From assembly GCF_000745475.1 (NCBI RefSeq), contig NZ_JQJJ01000009.1, positions 62,001-126,000 of the forward strand: DNA of 64,000 nt, read 5' to 3'. The notes under the pieces were generated by a model. The model was not told where the DNA came from. It made no database searches and worked only from the letters and a program-made list of their open reading frames with translations. The translations under genes and the position numbers were made by a program. This document shows, piece by piece, positions 34,887 through 43,340 of the stretch (position 1 is its first letter; each line of letters starts with the position of its first letter). This DNA is from Allobosea sp. UNC402CLCol. GTDB lineage: Bacteria > Pseudomonadota > Alphaproteobacteria > Rhizobiales > Beijerinckiaceae.

Positions 34887-36083
34887 TCAGAAGAACGCCT
34901 GCAGGCCGGTGATCGCCCGGCCAAGGATCAGCGCGTGGACGTCATGCGTGCCCTCATAGGTGTTCACCGTCTCGAGGTTCGCGGCGTGGCGCATCACCTG
35001 ATACTCGATCTGGATGCCGTTGCCGCCATGCATGTCGCGGGCCTGGCGGGCGATGTCGAGCGCCTTGCCGCAATTGTTGCGCTTGACGAGGCTGATCATC
35101 TCCGGGGCCATCTTGCCCTCGTCGAGCAGGCGCCCGACGCGAAGCGAGCCCTGCAGGCCGAGCGTGATCTCGGTCAGCATGTCCGCGAGCTTCTTCTGGT
35201 AGAGCTGCGTCTGGGCGAGCGGCTTGTTGAACTGCTTGCGGTCGAGCCCGTACTGGCGGGCGCGGTGGAAGCAATCCTCGGCGGCGCCCATCACGCCCCA
35301 GGAGATGCCGTAGCGGGCGCGGTTGAGGCAGCCGAACGGTCCCGACAGGCCCGAGACGTTCGGCAGCAGGTTCTCTTCGGGAACGATGACGCCGTCCATC
35401 ACGACTTCGCCGGTGATCGAGGCGCGGAGCGAGAGCTTGCCGCCGATCTTCGGCGCGGACAGGCCCTTCATGCCCTTCTCGAGGATGAAGCCGCGGATCT
35501 GGTTGTCATGCGCTGATGATTTCGCCCAGACGACGAAGACGTCGGCGATCGGCGAGTTCGAGATCCACATCTTCGATCCCGTCAGCTTGTAGCCGTCGGC
35601 GACCTTCTCGGCGCGGGTCTTCATGCCGCCGGGATCGGAGCCGGCATCCGGCTCGGTCAGGCCGAAGCAGCCGACCCATTCGCCCGAGCCCAGCTTCGGC
35701 AGGTACTTCTTGCGCTGCTCTTCGCTGCCATAGGCATAGATTGGGTACATCACGAGTGAGGACTGCACCGACATCATCGAGCGGTAGCCCGAGTCGATGC
35801 GCTCGACCTCGCGGGCGACGAGCCCGTAGGAGACGTAGTTGGCGCCGGCGCAGCCATACTCCTCGGGGACGGTGACGCCGAGCAGGCCGAGCTCGCCCAT
35901 TTCGTTGAAGATCGAGCGGTCGGTCTTCTCGTCGAGATAGGCTTCGTTCACGCGCGGCTGGAGCTTCTCCTGCGCATAGGCGCGGGCCGTGTCGCGGATC
36001 AGCCGCTCGTCCTCGTTCAGCTGCTCGTCGAGCAGATAGGCATCGTCCCAGGTGAACTTCGCGAGCTTGTGGCTGCCGGCCAT
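34887..36083 (-). CDS. gcdH: Glutaryl-CoA dehydrogenase
   Basis: 398 residues. ACAD fold of the GCDH subgroup: [20 protein letters not shown] at the start, [20 protein letters not shown], the FAD motif [18 protein letters not shown], and the C-terminus [20 protein letters not shown], in which Glu of EGT is the catalytic base. It oxidises and decarboxylates glutaryl-CoA to crotonyl-CoA in lysine and tryptophan degradation. Located between the amaB-like gene and the CoA-transferase gene on the same strand, each spacer holding a long palindrome. Confidence 0.95.
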   Translation of the reverse strand: MAGSHKLAKFTWDDAYLLDEQLNEDERLIRDTARAYAQEKLQPRVNEAYLDEKTDRSIFNEMGELGLLGVTVPEEYGCAGANYVSYGLVAREVERIDSGYRSMMSVQSSLVMYPIYAYGSEEQRKKYLPKLGSGEWVGCFGLTEPDAGSDPGGMKTRAEKVADGYKLTGSKMWISNSPIADVFVVWAKSSAHDNQIRGFILEKGMKGLSAPKIGGKLSLRASITGEVVMDGVIVPEENLLPNVSGLSGPFGCLNRARYGISWGVMGAAEDCFHRARQYGLDRKQFNKPLAQTQLYQKKLADMLTEITLGLQGSLRVGRLLDEGKMAPEMISLVKRNNCGKALDIARQARDMHGGNGIQIEYQVMRHAANLETVNTYEGTHDVHALILGRAITGLQAFF

Positions 36084-36110
36084 GGTTTTCGTCTCCCTCA
36101 GATTCCAGAA

Positions 36111-36259
36111 CCGTCATTCCGGGGCTTCGCGGAGCGAAGAGCCCGGAATCCAGAGCCGCGGAACAGAATCCAGATAAGTGGATCGGGTTCGTCCCTCTTG
36201 ATGAGGGCATCGGTTCTGGGTTCCGGGCTCGCCGCTCACGCGGCGCCCCGGAATGACGG
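36111..36259. repeat. Long palindromic repeat with CCGTCATTCCGGGGC / GCCCCGGAATGACGG ends
   Basis: Perfect 15-bp inverted ends at 36111-36125 and 36245-36259, with inner arms around AGCCCGGAATCCAGA and TCTGGGTTCCGGGCT. It occupies the 196-bp spacer between the amaB-like and gcdH genes. Related in design, but not in exact sequence, to the repeat at 34761. Confidence 0.85.
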
Positions 36260-36279
36260 CGGTGTTTCCTATCGACCGA

Positions 36280-37800
36280 TCACGCATCCACGTCGAAGCT
36301 GACGCCCTGCGCCAGCGGCAGCGTGGTGCCGTAGTTCACGGTGTTGGTGGCGCGGCGCATATAGGCCTTCCAGGCGTCGGAGCCCGCCTCGCGGCCGCCG
36401 CCAGTCTCCTTCTCGCCGCCGAACGCCCCGCCGATCTCGGCGCCCGAGGGGCCGATATTGACGTTGGCGATGCCGCAATCGGAACCCTCGTCCGAGACGA
36501 AGAGCTCGGCCTCGCGCATGTTCAGCGTGAAGATCGAGGAGGACAGGCCGGCGCCGACCGCGTTCTGGATCGCGATCGCCTCGTCGATGGACTTGTACTT
36601 CATCACATAGAGGATCGGGGCGAAGGTCTCGCGCTCGACCGGGCCGCACTGCCTGGGCATCTCGACCAGCGCCGGACGGACATAGAAGCCCCCATTGCCA
36701 ACGTCGACCTTCTCGCCGCCATGGACCTTGCCGCCCTCGGCCTTGGCCTCGGAGAGCGCCTTCTGCATGCCCTGATAGGCGGCCTCGTCGACCAGCGGGC
36801 CGACCAGAACACCGGCCTCGCGGGGATCGCCGATCTTCACGCTGGCATAGACCTTGGCGAGCTTCGGCACGAGCGCATCATAGACGCTTTCATGCACGAT
36901 CAGGCGGCGCAGCGTGGTGCAGCGCTGGCCGGCGGTGCCCATCGCCGCGAAGGCGATGCCGCGCAGCGCAATGTCGAGATCGGCCGAGGGAGCGACGATC
37001 GCGGCATTGTTGCCGCCGAGCTCCAGGATGGCGCGGGCGAAGCGCGCGGCGAGCTTCTGGCCGACTTCCTTGCCCATGCGGGTCGAGCCGGTGGCCGAGA
37101 CGACCGGAACGCGGTGATCCTGGACCAGGATGTCGCCGAGCTCGCGGCCGCCGATCAGGATCTCGGAGAGGCCGATCGGGGCCTCGGGGCCGAAGCGCTT
37201 CATCGTCTTCTCGACGATGGCTTGCACGGCGAGCGCGGTCAGCGGGGTCTTCTCGGAGGGCTTCCAGACGACGCTGTCGCCGCAGACGAAGGCGAGCGCC
37301 GCGTTCCAGGACCAGACCGCCACCGGGAAGTTGAAGGCCGAGATCACGCCGACGACGCCGATCGGATGCCAGGTCTCCATCATGCGATGGTTCGGGCGCT
37401 CGGTCGCGATGGTCAGGCCGTAGAGCTGGCGCGAGAGGCCGACGGCGAAGTCGCAGATGTCGATCATCTCCTGGACCTCGCCGAGGCCCTCGGAGGTGAC
37501 CTTGCCGGCTTCGAGCGTCACCAGCAGGCCGAGATCGGCCTTGGCGGCGCGCAGCTCTTCGCCGAGCAGGCGGACGAACTCGCCGCGGCGCGGCGCCGGC
37601 ACCTTGCGCCAGGCGAGATAGGCGGATTGGGCCCGACCGATCGCGGCCTCGGCCTCGGCCGGAGAGGTCTCGCGCAGGGTCACGACGGTTTCGCCGGTGA
37701 TCGGCGAGCGCGCCGACAGGCCGGCATCCGCATAGGCGCTCTCGGAGACGCCGAGGCGCTTGAGCAGGGCGAGCGTGTCTTTCGGCAGGGATGTGGCCAT
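36280..37800 (-). CDS. amaB: L-2-aminoadipate-6-semialdehyde / piperideine-6-carboxylate dehydrogenase (ALDH7 type)
   Basis: 506 residues. ALDH7 family: NFPVAVWSWNAALAFVCGDS (about 157-176), WKPSEKTPLTALA, the general-base motif ILELGGNNAAIV near 265 and the catalytic Cys in MGTAGQRCTTLRRL near 300. The C-terminal FGGEKETGGGREAGSDAWKA is typical of antiquitin-like enzymes. It oxidises aminoadipate semialdehyde to 2-aminoadipate in the pipecolate branch of lysine catabolism. Divergent from a LysR gene across 161 bp; followed by gcdH. The amaB symbol follows the Pseudomonas naming. Confidence 0.9.
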   Translation of the reverse strand: MATSLPKDTLALLKRLGVSESAYADAGLSARSPITGETVVTLRETSPAEAEAAIGRAQSAYLAWRKVPAPRRGEFVRLLGEELRAAKADLGLLVTLEAGKVTSEGLGEVQEMIDICDFAVGLSRQLYGLTIATERPNHRMMETWHPIGVVGVISAFNFPVAVWSWNAALAFVCGDSVVWKPSEKTPLTALAVQAIVEKTMKRFGPEAPIGLSEILIGGRELGDILVQDHRVPVVSATGSTRMGKEVGQKLAARFARAILELGGNNAAIVAPSADLDIALRGIAFAAMGTAGQRCTTLRRLIVHESVYDALVPKLAKVYASVKIGDPREAGVLVGPLVDEAAYQGMQKALSEAKAEGGKVHGGEKVDVGNGGFYVRPALVEMPRQCGPVERETFAPILYVMKYKSIDEAIAIQNAVGAGLSSSIFTLNMREAELFVSDEGSDCGIANVNIGPSGAEIGGAFGGEKETGGGREAGSDAWKAYMRRATNTVNYGTTLPLAQGVSFDVDA

Positions 37801-37937
37801 CTTTGTCTTCCAAAACGGTCGCAGCGCCGCAGGGGAGAGGCCCCGGGGCGCATGGCAGAGGGGCGCGGAAACCCAAGGCGCCGCGCTTGAGGCCGGGAGA
37901 ATGCCCTCTTTCTTATCCTTGGGGCAATCGATATGTT

Positions 37938-37953
37938 CTCACCACTTGGTGAG
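37938..37953. promoter_or_regulatory. Candidate LysR box between amaB and its LysR gene
   Basis: A perfect inverted repeat CTCACC-ACTT-GGTGAG, 8 bp before the LysR start codon, in the divergent promoter region 37801-37961. This is the usual kind of position for autorepression by an LTTR. The proposal rests on symmetry and position only. Confidence 0.45.
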
Positions 37954-37961
37954 TTCTAGTC

Positions 37962-38876
37962 ATGGATGATGTCCTCATTCCCGGCCGCCTGTCGGTGCCC
38001 TCGCTCTCAGCGCTCGCTGCCTTCGAGGCGGCGGCCCGGCATGGCAGCTTCACCCGTGCCGCCGAGGAGCTGAGCCTGACGCAAGGCGCCGTCAGCCGGC
38101 AGGTGGCCCAGCTCGAAGGGGCTCTCGGCGTCAGCCTGTTCGAGCGCGTCAAGAAGCGCGTCAGCCTCACCGCCGCCGGCGCGGCCTATGCCGCGGAGGT
38201 TCGCGAAGGGCTGTCGCGGCTCGCCGCCGCCACCGTATCCGCCATGGCCTTCCGGGGCGCGGCCGGCGTGCTCAACCTCGCCATCCTGCCGACCTTCGGC
38301 ACGCGCTGGCTGATCCCGCGCCTGCCGCGCTTCACCGAAGCCCATCCCGGCATCACCATCAACTTCGCCACCAAGCTCGTGCCCTTCGATTTCAGCCGCG
38401 AGCCGCTCGACGCCGCCGTCCATTTCGGGGATCCGGTCTGGCCGGGGGCGCGGCTGCACCGGTTGATGGGGGAGGAGATCGTGCCGGTCGCCTCGCCCGC
38501 TCTCGTCGCCCGCTTCGGGATCGCCGAGCCGGCCGACATGCTGAAGGCGCCGCTGCTGCAGCAATCGACGCGGCCGCGCGCCTGGGCCAATTGGCTGGAG
38601 CAGCAGGGCCTGCCGCCCCAGCGCGCGCTGGTGGGACCGCGCTTCGAGCAGTTCGCCATGGTCTCGCAGGCGGCTGTGGCGGGGCTCGGGCTCGCCATCG
38701 TGCCGCGCTTCCTCGTCGAGGAGGAGTTGCGCTCGGGCGCGCTCGTCATCCCGATCGACCGTTCGTTGATCGGGCAGGAAGGCTATTATCTGGTCTATCC
38801 CGAGGAGAAGGCGAACCTGCCGGCCGTCACCGCTTTCCGCGACTGGCTGTTGGCGGAGTGCGCGCCTGTGGGATAG
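37962..38876 (+). CDS. LysR-type regulator, GcvA-like, divergent from amaB
   Basis: 304 residues. GcvA-type DNA-binding domain: LSALAAFEAAARHGSFTRAA and LSLTQGAVSRQVAQLEGALG (residues 15-56). The effector domain has LNLAILPTFGTRWLIPRL and a putative ligand pocket around PFDFSREPLDAAVHFGDP. It probably controls the divergent lysine-degradation operon and perhaps the oxidoreductase gene downstream. The ligand may be a lysine-pathway intermediate; not testable here. Confidence 0.9.
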   Translation: MDDVLIPGRLSVPSLSALAAFEAAARHGSFTRAAEELSLTQGAVSRQVAQLEGALGVSLFERVKKRVSLTAAGAAYAAEVREGLSRLAAATVSAMAFRGAAGVLNLAILPTFGTRWLIPRLPRFTEAHPGITINFATKLVPFDFSREPLDAAVHFGDPVWPGARLHRLMGEEIVPVASPALVARFGIAEPADMLKAPLLQQSTRPRAWANWLEQQGLPPQRALVGPRFEQFAMVSQAAVAGLGLAIVPRFLVEEELRSGALVIPIDRSLIGQEGYYLVYPEEKANLPAVTAFRDWLLAECAPVG

Positions 38877-38966
38877 CGCCCCTCTCGACAAGCGCTTCCA
38901 GCCACGTCATTCATGCGCGGAATTCACCAACCCGGCTCCCTGCGGAGTCGTCGCGCGAGGCCCGCC

Positions 38967-40190
38967 ATGCCGTCCGTCTCCGAGACCGCCGATGTCGTGA
39001 TTTGCGGCGGTGCCGCGATCGGCTCCTCAGTCGCCTATCATCTTGCAGCCGATCCCGGCTTCTCCGGCAAGGTCATCGTCGTCGAGAAGGACCCGACCTA
39101 CCGCTACTCCGCCTCGGCGCTCTCGGCCGCCTCGATCCGCCAGCAATTCTCAAGCGCGGTGAACATCCGCGTCTCGCTCTACGGCATCGCGTTTTTGCGC
39201 AACATCGGCACCCATCTCTCGGTCGATGGCGAGGTGCCGGCGATCGATCTCCACGAGGGCGGATACCTCTATCTCGCCGGCGAGGAGGGTAAAGGGATTC
39301 TCGAAGCCAATCAAAAGCTTCAGCAGCAGGAAGGCGCCGATATCGCGCTTTATGCTGCAGAAATGCTGCGCAGCAAATTCCCCTGGCTGAACACCTCCGA
39401 CCTCGCCTGCGGCACCTATGGCGTCAGCGGCGAGGGCTGGTTCGACGGCTGGGCCTTGCTGCAAGCCTTTCGCAAGAAGGCGCGCAGCCTCGGCATCGAA
39501 TACCGCCAGGGCGAGGTCATCAGCTATCTCACGGAGGGCGGTCGCGTCACCGGCGTCGAGCTCGCCGATGGCAGCCGCATCGCCTGCGGCGCGGTGGTCA
39601 ATGCCAGCGGCACCCATGGCGCCAGGCTGGCGGCGACGGCAGGCATCGCGATCCCCGTGAAGTCGATGAAGCGCTATGTCTTCACCTTCACCTGCAAGGG
39701 CGATGTCGGGAATTGTCCGCTCCTGATCGACACGAACGGCGCCTGGTGCCGGCCGGAAGGTCAGCGCACGGCCGAAGGGCAACTCTTCATCGGCAGCTGC
39801 TCGCCGCTGACGCCCGAGCAGGATGTCGAATGGGTCGAAACCGATCCGGGCGTGGAGGATGTCGACTGGCCCTTCTTCGAGGAGGCGGTCTGGGCGCCGC
39901 TGGCCCATCGCATCCCGGCCTTCGAGCAGATCAAGCCCGGCCGTGCCTGGGCCGGCCCCTACGACATGTGCGGGCTCGACCATAACGCCATTGTCGGCCC
40001 GGCGGTCGGAATGCCGAACCTCTATCTCGCCAATGGCTTCTCCGGCCATGGCCTGCAGCAATCCCCGGCCGTGGGGCGCGGCATCGCCGAGCACATCGCG
40101 CATGGCCGTTATCGCTCGCTCGATCTTGCCGATCTCGGCCATGAGCGCATCGTTGCCGGCAGGCCCCTCGCCGAGGCCAACATCATCTGA
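38967..40190 (+). CDS. FAD-dependent oxidoreductase, DAO family
   Basis: 407 residues from the ATG at 38967 (GAGG 6 bases upstream). N-terminal FAD-binding motif VVICGGAAIGSSVAYHL (residues 10-26), then YSASALSAASIRQQFS, a substrate domain, and the C-terminal GLDHNAIVGPAVGMPNLYLA with NGFSGHGLQQSPAVGRGIAE. This is the D-amino-acid oxidase/sarcosine-oxidase superfamily. Downstream of the LysR gene that faces amaB, it could oxidise an imino or amino acid such as L-pipecolate, like AmaA of Pseudomonas. That is inference from context. Confidence 0.85.
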   Translation: MPSVSETADVVICGGAAIGSSVAYHLAADPGFSGKVIVVEKDPTYRYSASALSAASIRQQFSSAVNIRVSLYGIAFLRNIGTHLSVDGEVPAIDLHEGGYLYLAGEEGKGILEANQKLQQQEGADIALYAAEMLRSKFPWLNTSDLACGTYGVSGEGWFDGWALLQAFRKKARSLGIEYRQGEVISYLTEGGRVTGVELADGSRIACGAVVNASGTHGARLAATAGIAIPVKSMKRYVFTFTCKGDVGNCPLLIDTNGAWCRPEGQRTAEGQLFIGSCSPLTPEQDVEWVETDPGVEDVDWPFFEEAVWAPLAHRIPAFEQIKPGRAWAGPYDMCGLDHNAIVGPAVGMPNLYLANGFSGHGLQQSPAVGRGIAEHIAHGRYRSLDLADLGHERIVAGRPLAEANII

Positions 40191-40217
40191 GCAAGATCGC
40201 CTGAGAAGGAGGCCGCG

Positions 40218-40724
40218 ATGGTCGATCCCGCCTTCGTCCGGACCATGGCCCGCTACAATGCCTGGCAGAACGAGAGCCTGATGGCCGCTGCCGATGGGTT
40301 GACCGACGCGGAGCGCCGGCTAGACCGCGGCGCCTTCTTCAAGTCGATCCACGGCACCTTCAATCATCTCCTTTGGGGCGATGAGACCTGGCTCAGCCGC
40401 CTGACAGGTTCCGCCAAGCCGCCGATCAGCGGCCGCGACTCCGTGATCTATGTCGATGACTGGAGCGCATTCTGCGCCCGGCGCCGCGAACGGGACGCTG
40501 CCATCCTCGCCTGGGCGGATGCGGTCGAGGCTGATTGGCTGCGCGGCACGCTGATCTGGTACTTCGGTCGCGCGGGCCGTGAGATCGGCAAGCCGCGTGC
40601 CTTCGTCATCGCCCATATGTTCAACCACCAGACCCACCATCGCGGCCAGATCCATGCGATGCTGACGGCCGCCGGAGCCAGGCCGGAGGACACCGATCTC
40701 CTTCTGGTCGACGAAGCACGCTAG
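40218..40724 (+). CDS. DinB family protein (metal-dependent four-helix bundle)
   Basis: 168 residues. The DinB/YfiT-like pattern is clear: N-terminal MARYNAWQNESLMAAADGL, the first metal His in HGTFNHLLWGDETWLSRL (near residue 50) and the closing HMFNHQTHHRGQIHAML near residues 132-148, giving a three-His metal site. Members include thiol transferases using bacillithiol or mycothiol and many uncharacterised proteins. 27 bp after the FAD oxidoreductase, so co-transcription is likely. Substrate unknown. Confidence 0.9.
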   Translation: MVDPAFVRTMARYNAWQNESLMAAADGLTDAERRLDRGAFFKSIHGTFNHLLWGDETWLSRLTGSAKPPISGRDSVIYVDDWSAFCARRRERDAAILAWADAVEADWLRGTLIWYFGRAGREIGKPRAFVIAHMFNHQTHHRGQIHAMLTAAGARPEDTDLLLVDEAR

Positions 40725-40821
40725 GCGGCGCGGCGACAGGTCGATGAAGAGGCGCGGTTGTGCGGCGCCCCTATGGCATAAGCACGGTGCGCACTTTTTG
40801 GCCCGGCCATCCGCCTTGGTC

Positions 40822-41340
40822 TCAGCCGGCTTTCTCCGCTGAAAGGGGCGTCATTGCACGCTGCTTCGACCGCTCGTCCCGCTCCTCATGATCGGGCGGA
40901 ACCGAAGCCGTCGCATGCTGGCTGAGTTTCTGGAACAGGCCGAGGCCGACCAGCGCGAAGATCGCGAGCAGCATCACAAGGCCGGGATAGACGATCTCGC
41001 TCAGCGTCTCGCGGGTGGTCTTGGCGATCAGCACCAGCGCTTCCAGCGCCAGCGCCACGATGATGATCGACATGAACTTGGTCAGCGATCCCCGCGCCTC
41101 GGCAGGGTGGCGCATCTCGCGGTCGGCCACCACCTCCTCCTCGAACAGGAACTTGCCGACATCGGAGACGGCGACCGCGATGATGATGAGACCGATCGCG
41201 TCGAGCATCGTGTCGAGACCGCCATCGCCGGTCCAGAAGCCATGCGCGGTGCGCCAGACGGCGACGCCGATCAGAATGATCGCGGCGCCGAGCAGCGCGA
41301 AGGCGATGATGGTGTAGAGCAGCCGGCTGAACAGCGTCAT
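40822..41340 (-). CDS. Small membrane protein of unknown function
   Basis: 172 residues from the ATG at 41340, preceded by a purine-rich GGGGGAAG site. Four hydrophobic helices are visible (about residues 9-30, 42-60, 88-106 and 116-136). A charged segment, KFLFEEEVVADREMRHPAEA, lies between helices 2 and 3, and there is a polar C-terminal tail rich in charged residues. I recognise no domain. It is divergent from a LysE-type exporter gene and converges on the DinB gene. Confidence 0.75.
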   Translation of the reverse strand: MTLFSRLLYTIIAFALLGAAIILIGVAVWRTAHGFWTGDGGLDTMLDAIGLIIIAVAVSDVGKFLFEEEVVADREMRHPAEARGSLTKFMSIIIVALALEALVLIAKTTRETLSEIVYPGLVMLLAIFALVGLGLFQKLSQHATASVPPDHEERDERSKQRAMTPLSAEKAG

Positions 41341-41509
41341 GTCTTCCCCCAATCCGCTTGCGGGCGACAACGGGCGGCAAGCCCCGCCGGTTCCGTCGCG
41401 GGGGGCTTCCGGGGTATCGAAAGCGTGCATGGCCGCTCCGGCAGCCGCGGCGATTGCTGGCTCTCGCGATCCATGCTCCAAGCGCTGGACCCCGCCGGAG
41501 CGCCCGCCC

Positions 41510-42142
41510 ATGCCCGAGACGACCACACTCTTGACCTTCGCCCTGATCGCGCTCGGCATGGTGCTGACCCCAGGCCCCAACATGATCTACCTGATCTCGC
41601 GCTCGATCGCGCAGGGTAGGGCGGCGGGGCTGATTTCGCTCGGCGGCGTCATCCTCGGCTTCTTCGTCTACATGTTCTGCGCGGCCTTCGGCATCACGGC
41701 CCTGCTCTTCGCCGTACCCTATGCCTATGACGCGCTGAGGCTCGGCGGCGCCGCCTATCTGCTCTGGCTTGCCTGGCAGGCGGTGCGCCCCGGTGGCCGC
41801 TCGCCCTTCCATGTCCGCGACCTGCCGCATGACGGCCCTCGCAAGCTCTTCGCTATGGGCTTCCTGACCAGCCTGCTCAATCCGAAGATCGCGATGTTCT
41901 ATCTCGCGCTGCTGCCGCAATTCATCGACCCGGCCGCGGGCGATGTCCTCGGCCAGTCCATGGTGCTCGGTTTCATCCAGATCGCCATCAGCGGCAGCGT
42001 CAACGCCCTGATCGCGACGGCGGCGGGCAGCATCGCACTATTCCTGCGGACGCGGCCCTTCTGGTCGCTGGTGCAGCGCTGGCTGATGGGCACGGTGCTG
42101 GCCGGTTTCGCCCTGCGCATGGCGATGGAAGCGCGCCGCTGA
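41510..42142 (+). CDS. LysE/RhtB family amino acid exporter
   Basis: 210 residues from the ATG at 41510. The N-terminal signature LGMVLTPGPNMIYLISRSIA (residues 14-33) and six hydrophobic helices identify the LysE/RhtB family, inner-membrane exporters of amino acids or derivatives. The middle cytosolic loop has FAMGFLTSLLNPKIAMFYLA, also typical. The substrate cannot be told. Followed after 10 bp by the chromate transporter pair on the same strand, so possibly one unit. Confidence 0.9.
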   Translation: MPETTTLLTFALIALGMVLTPGPNMIYLISRSIAQGRAAGLISLGGVILGFFVYMFCAAFGITALLFAVPYAYDALRLGGAAYLLWLAWQAVRPGGRSPFHVRDLPHDGPRKLFAMGFLTSLLNPKIAMFYLALLPQFIDPAAGDVLGQSMVLGFIQIAISGSVNALIATAAGSIALFLRTRPFWSLVQRWLMGTVLAGFALRMAMEARR

Positions 42143-42152
42143 CGAGGGCTGC

Positions 42153-42716
42153 ATGTCCGCAAGCGCGTCCACGTCCGCTCTACGGCCGGGATTGCCGGCG
42201 CTCTTCACGGGCTTCCTCAAGATCGGGCTGATGGGCTTCGGCGGCGTCGGCCCCATTGCGCGCCATATCATCGTCGCCGAACGCGGCTGGCTCGACGATC
42301 GCGGCTATGCCGAGTTGATGGGCATCTGCCAGGCGCTTCCAGGCGCGAACACGGTCAACGTGGCCGTGATGCTGGGGGATCGCTTCCGGGGACCGATCGG
42401 CGCCCTGACCTGCCTCGTCGCCCTGATGGCCATGCCGCTGCTGGTGCTCGTCGCCATCGCGAACATCTACGACGCGGTTTCGAACCATCCGCTGGCGCAG
42501 ATCGCCCTGACCGGGGCGGCGGCAAGCGCGGCCGGGCTCATCCTCGGCACCGCCGCCCGGCTCCTCACCCGCGCCGGGCTTGCCCGCTGGGCCTGGATCA
42601 TGGCCGCTGCCGCCTTTCTCGCCGTCGGTATTCTCAGGCTGCCGATGCTGCCGGCCCTGCTGGTGCTGGTGCCGCTCGGCCTGGTCGCGGCATCGTTGAG
42701 CGCGAGGCGGGTCTGA
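42153..42716 (+). CDS. Chromate transporter, N-terminal-type short subunit
   Basis: 187 residues. Short-chain CHR protein: FTGFLKIGLMGFGGVGPIAR near the start, then ERGWLDDRGYAELMGICQAL and PGANTVNVAVMLGDRFRG, the conserved CHR motifs. Six predicted helices. Short-chain CHR proteins work as pairs with opposite topology; its stop overlaps the start of the partner (TGATG at 42714-42718), confirming a two-gene system. The usual role is chromate efflux or sulfate-like anion transport. Confidence 0.9.
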   Translation: MSASASTSALRPGLPALFTGFLKIGLMGFGGVGPIARHIIVAERGWLDDRGYAELMGICQALPGANTVNVAVMLGDRFRGPIGALTCLVALMAMPLLVLVAIANIYDAVSNHPLAQIALTGAAASAAGLILGTAARLLTRAGLARWAWIMAAAAFLAVGILRLPMLPALLVLVPLGLVAASLSARRV

Positions 42717-43255
42717 TGGAGCGCGGTGTCCTCGGCCAGCTCGCCATCACCTTCGGCGCGATCTCGCTGATGGCGATCGGCGGCGCCAATGCGGTGGTGC
42801 CGGAGATCCACCGCCAGCTCGTCGATGTCCTCGCCTGGATGGATGCGCCGACCTTCGCCCGGCTCTTCGCCATCGCGCAGGCGGCGCCGGGGCCGAACGT
42901 CATGCTGGCGAGCGTCGTCGGCTGGCACATGGCCGGGACGACGGGCCTGCTCGTCGCGACCCTTGCGATCCTGCTGCCATCGTCCGTGTTGACCTTCGTC
43001 TGCAGCCGCGGCCTGCAGCGCTATCGCGACAATCGCATCGTCAGGATCGTCACGCTGGCGCTGGTGCCGATTGCGCTCGGCCTCATGCTGGCGAGCGGCC
43101 TTGTCGCGGCAATCGCGGCCGATGCCGGTGTCTTCGGTTATGCGGTCACCGCCGCGACCGCGATCGTCACCTACCGGTCCAAGGTGAACCCGCTCGTCCC
43201 GATGGCGGCGGGCACGGTCGTCTACGCCACCGCCTGGGCGCTCGGCTTCGTCTGA
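42716..43255 (+). CDS. Chromate transporter, C-terminal-type short subunit
   Basis: 179 residues, partner of the preceding gene. CHR motifs: LAITFGAISLMAIGGANAVV, FARLFAIAQAAPGPNVMLAS and VGWHMAGTTGLLVATLAILL. About five or six helices. Two overlapping short genes in place of one ChrA are the split form. No ChrB regulator is visible nearby, so chromate-specific induction is uncertain. Confidence 0.9.
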   Translation: MERGVLGQLAITFGAISLMAIGGANAVVPEIHRQLVDVLAWMDAPTFARLFAIAQAAPGPNVMLASVVGWHMAGTTGLLVATLAILLPSSVLTFVCSRGLQRYRDNRIVRIVTLALVPIALGLMLASGLVAAIAADAGVFGYAVTAATAIVTYRSKVNPLVPMAAGTVVYATAWALGFV

Positions 43256-43340
43256 TCGGGCAGGCCGATTGCCGCCAGGGCGCCAAATGGCGTGCGGCAG
43301 CCTGGGCGTGGTACAGATGGGCCGGGAGAAGGGGCTTGTC

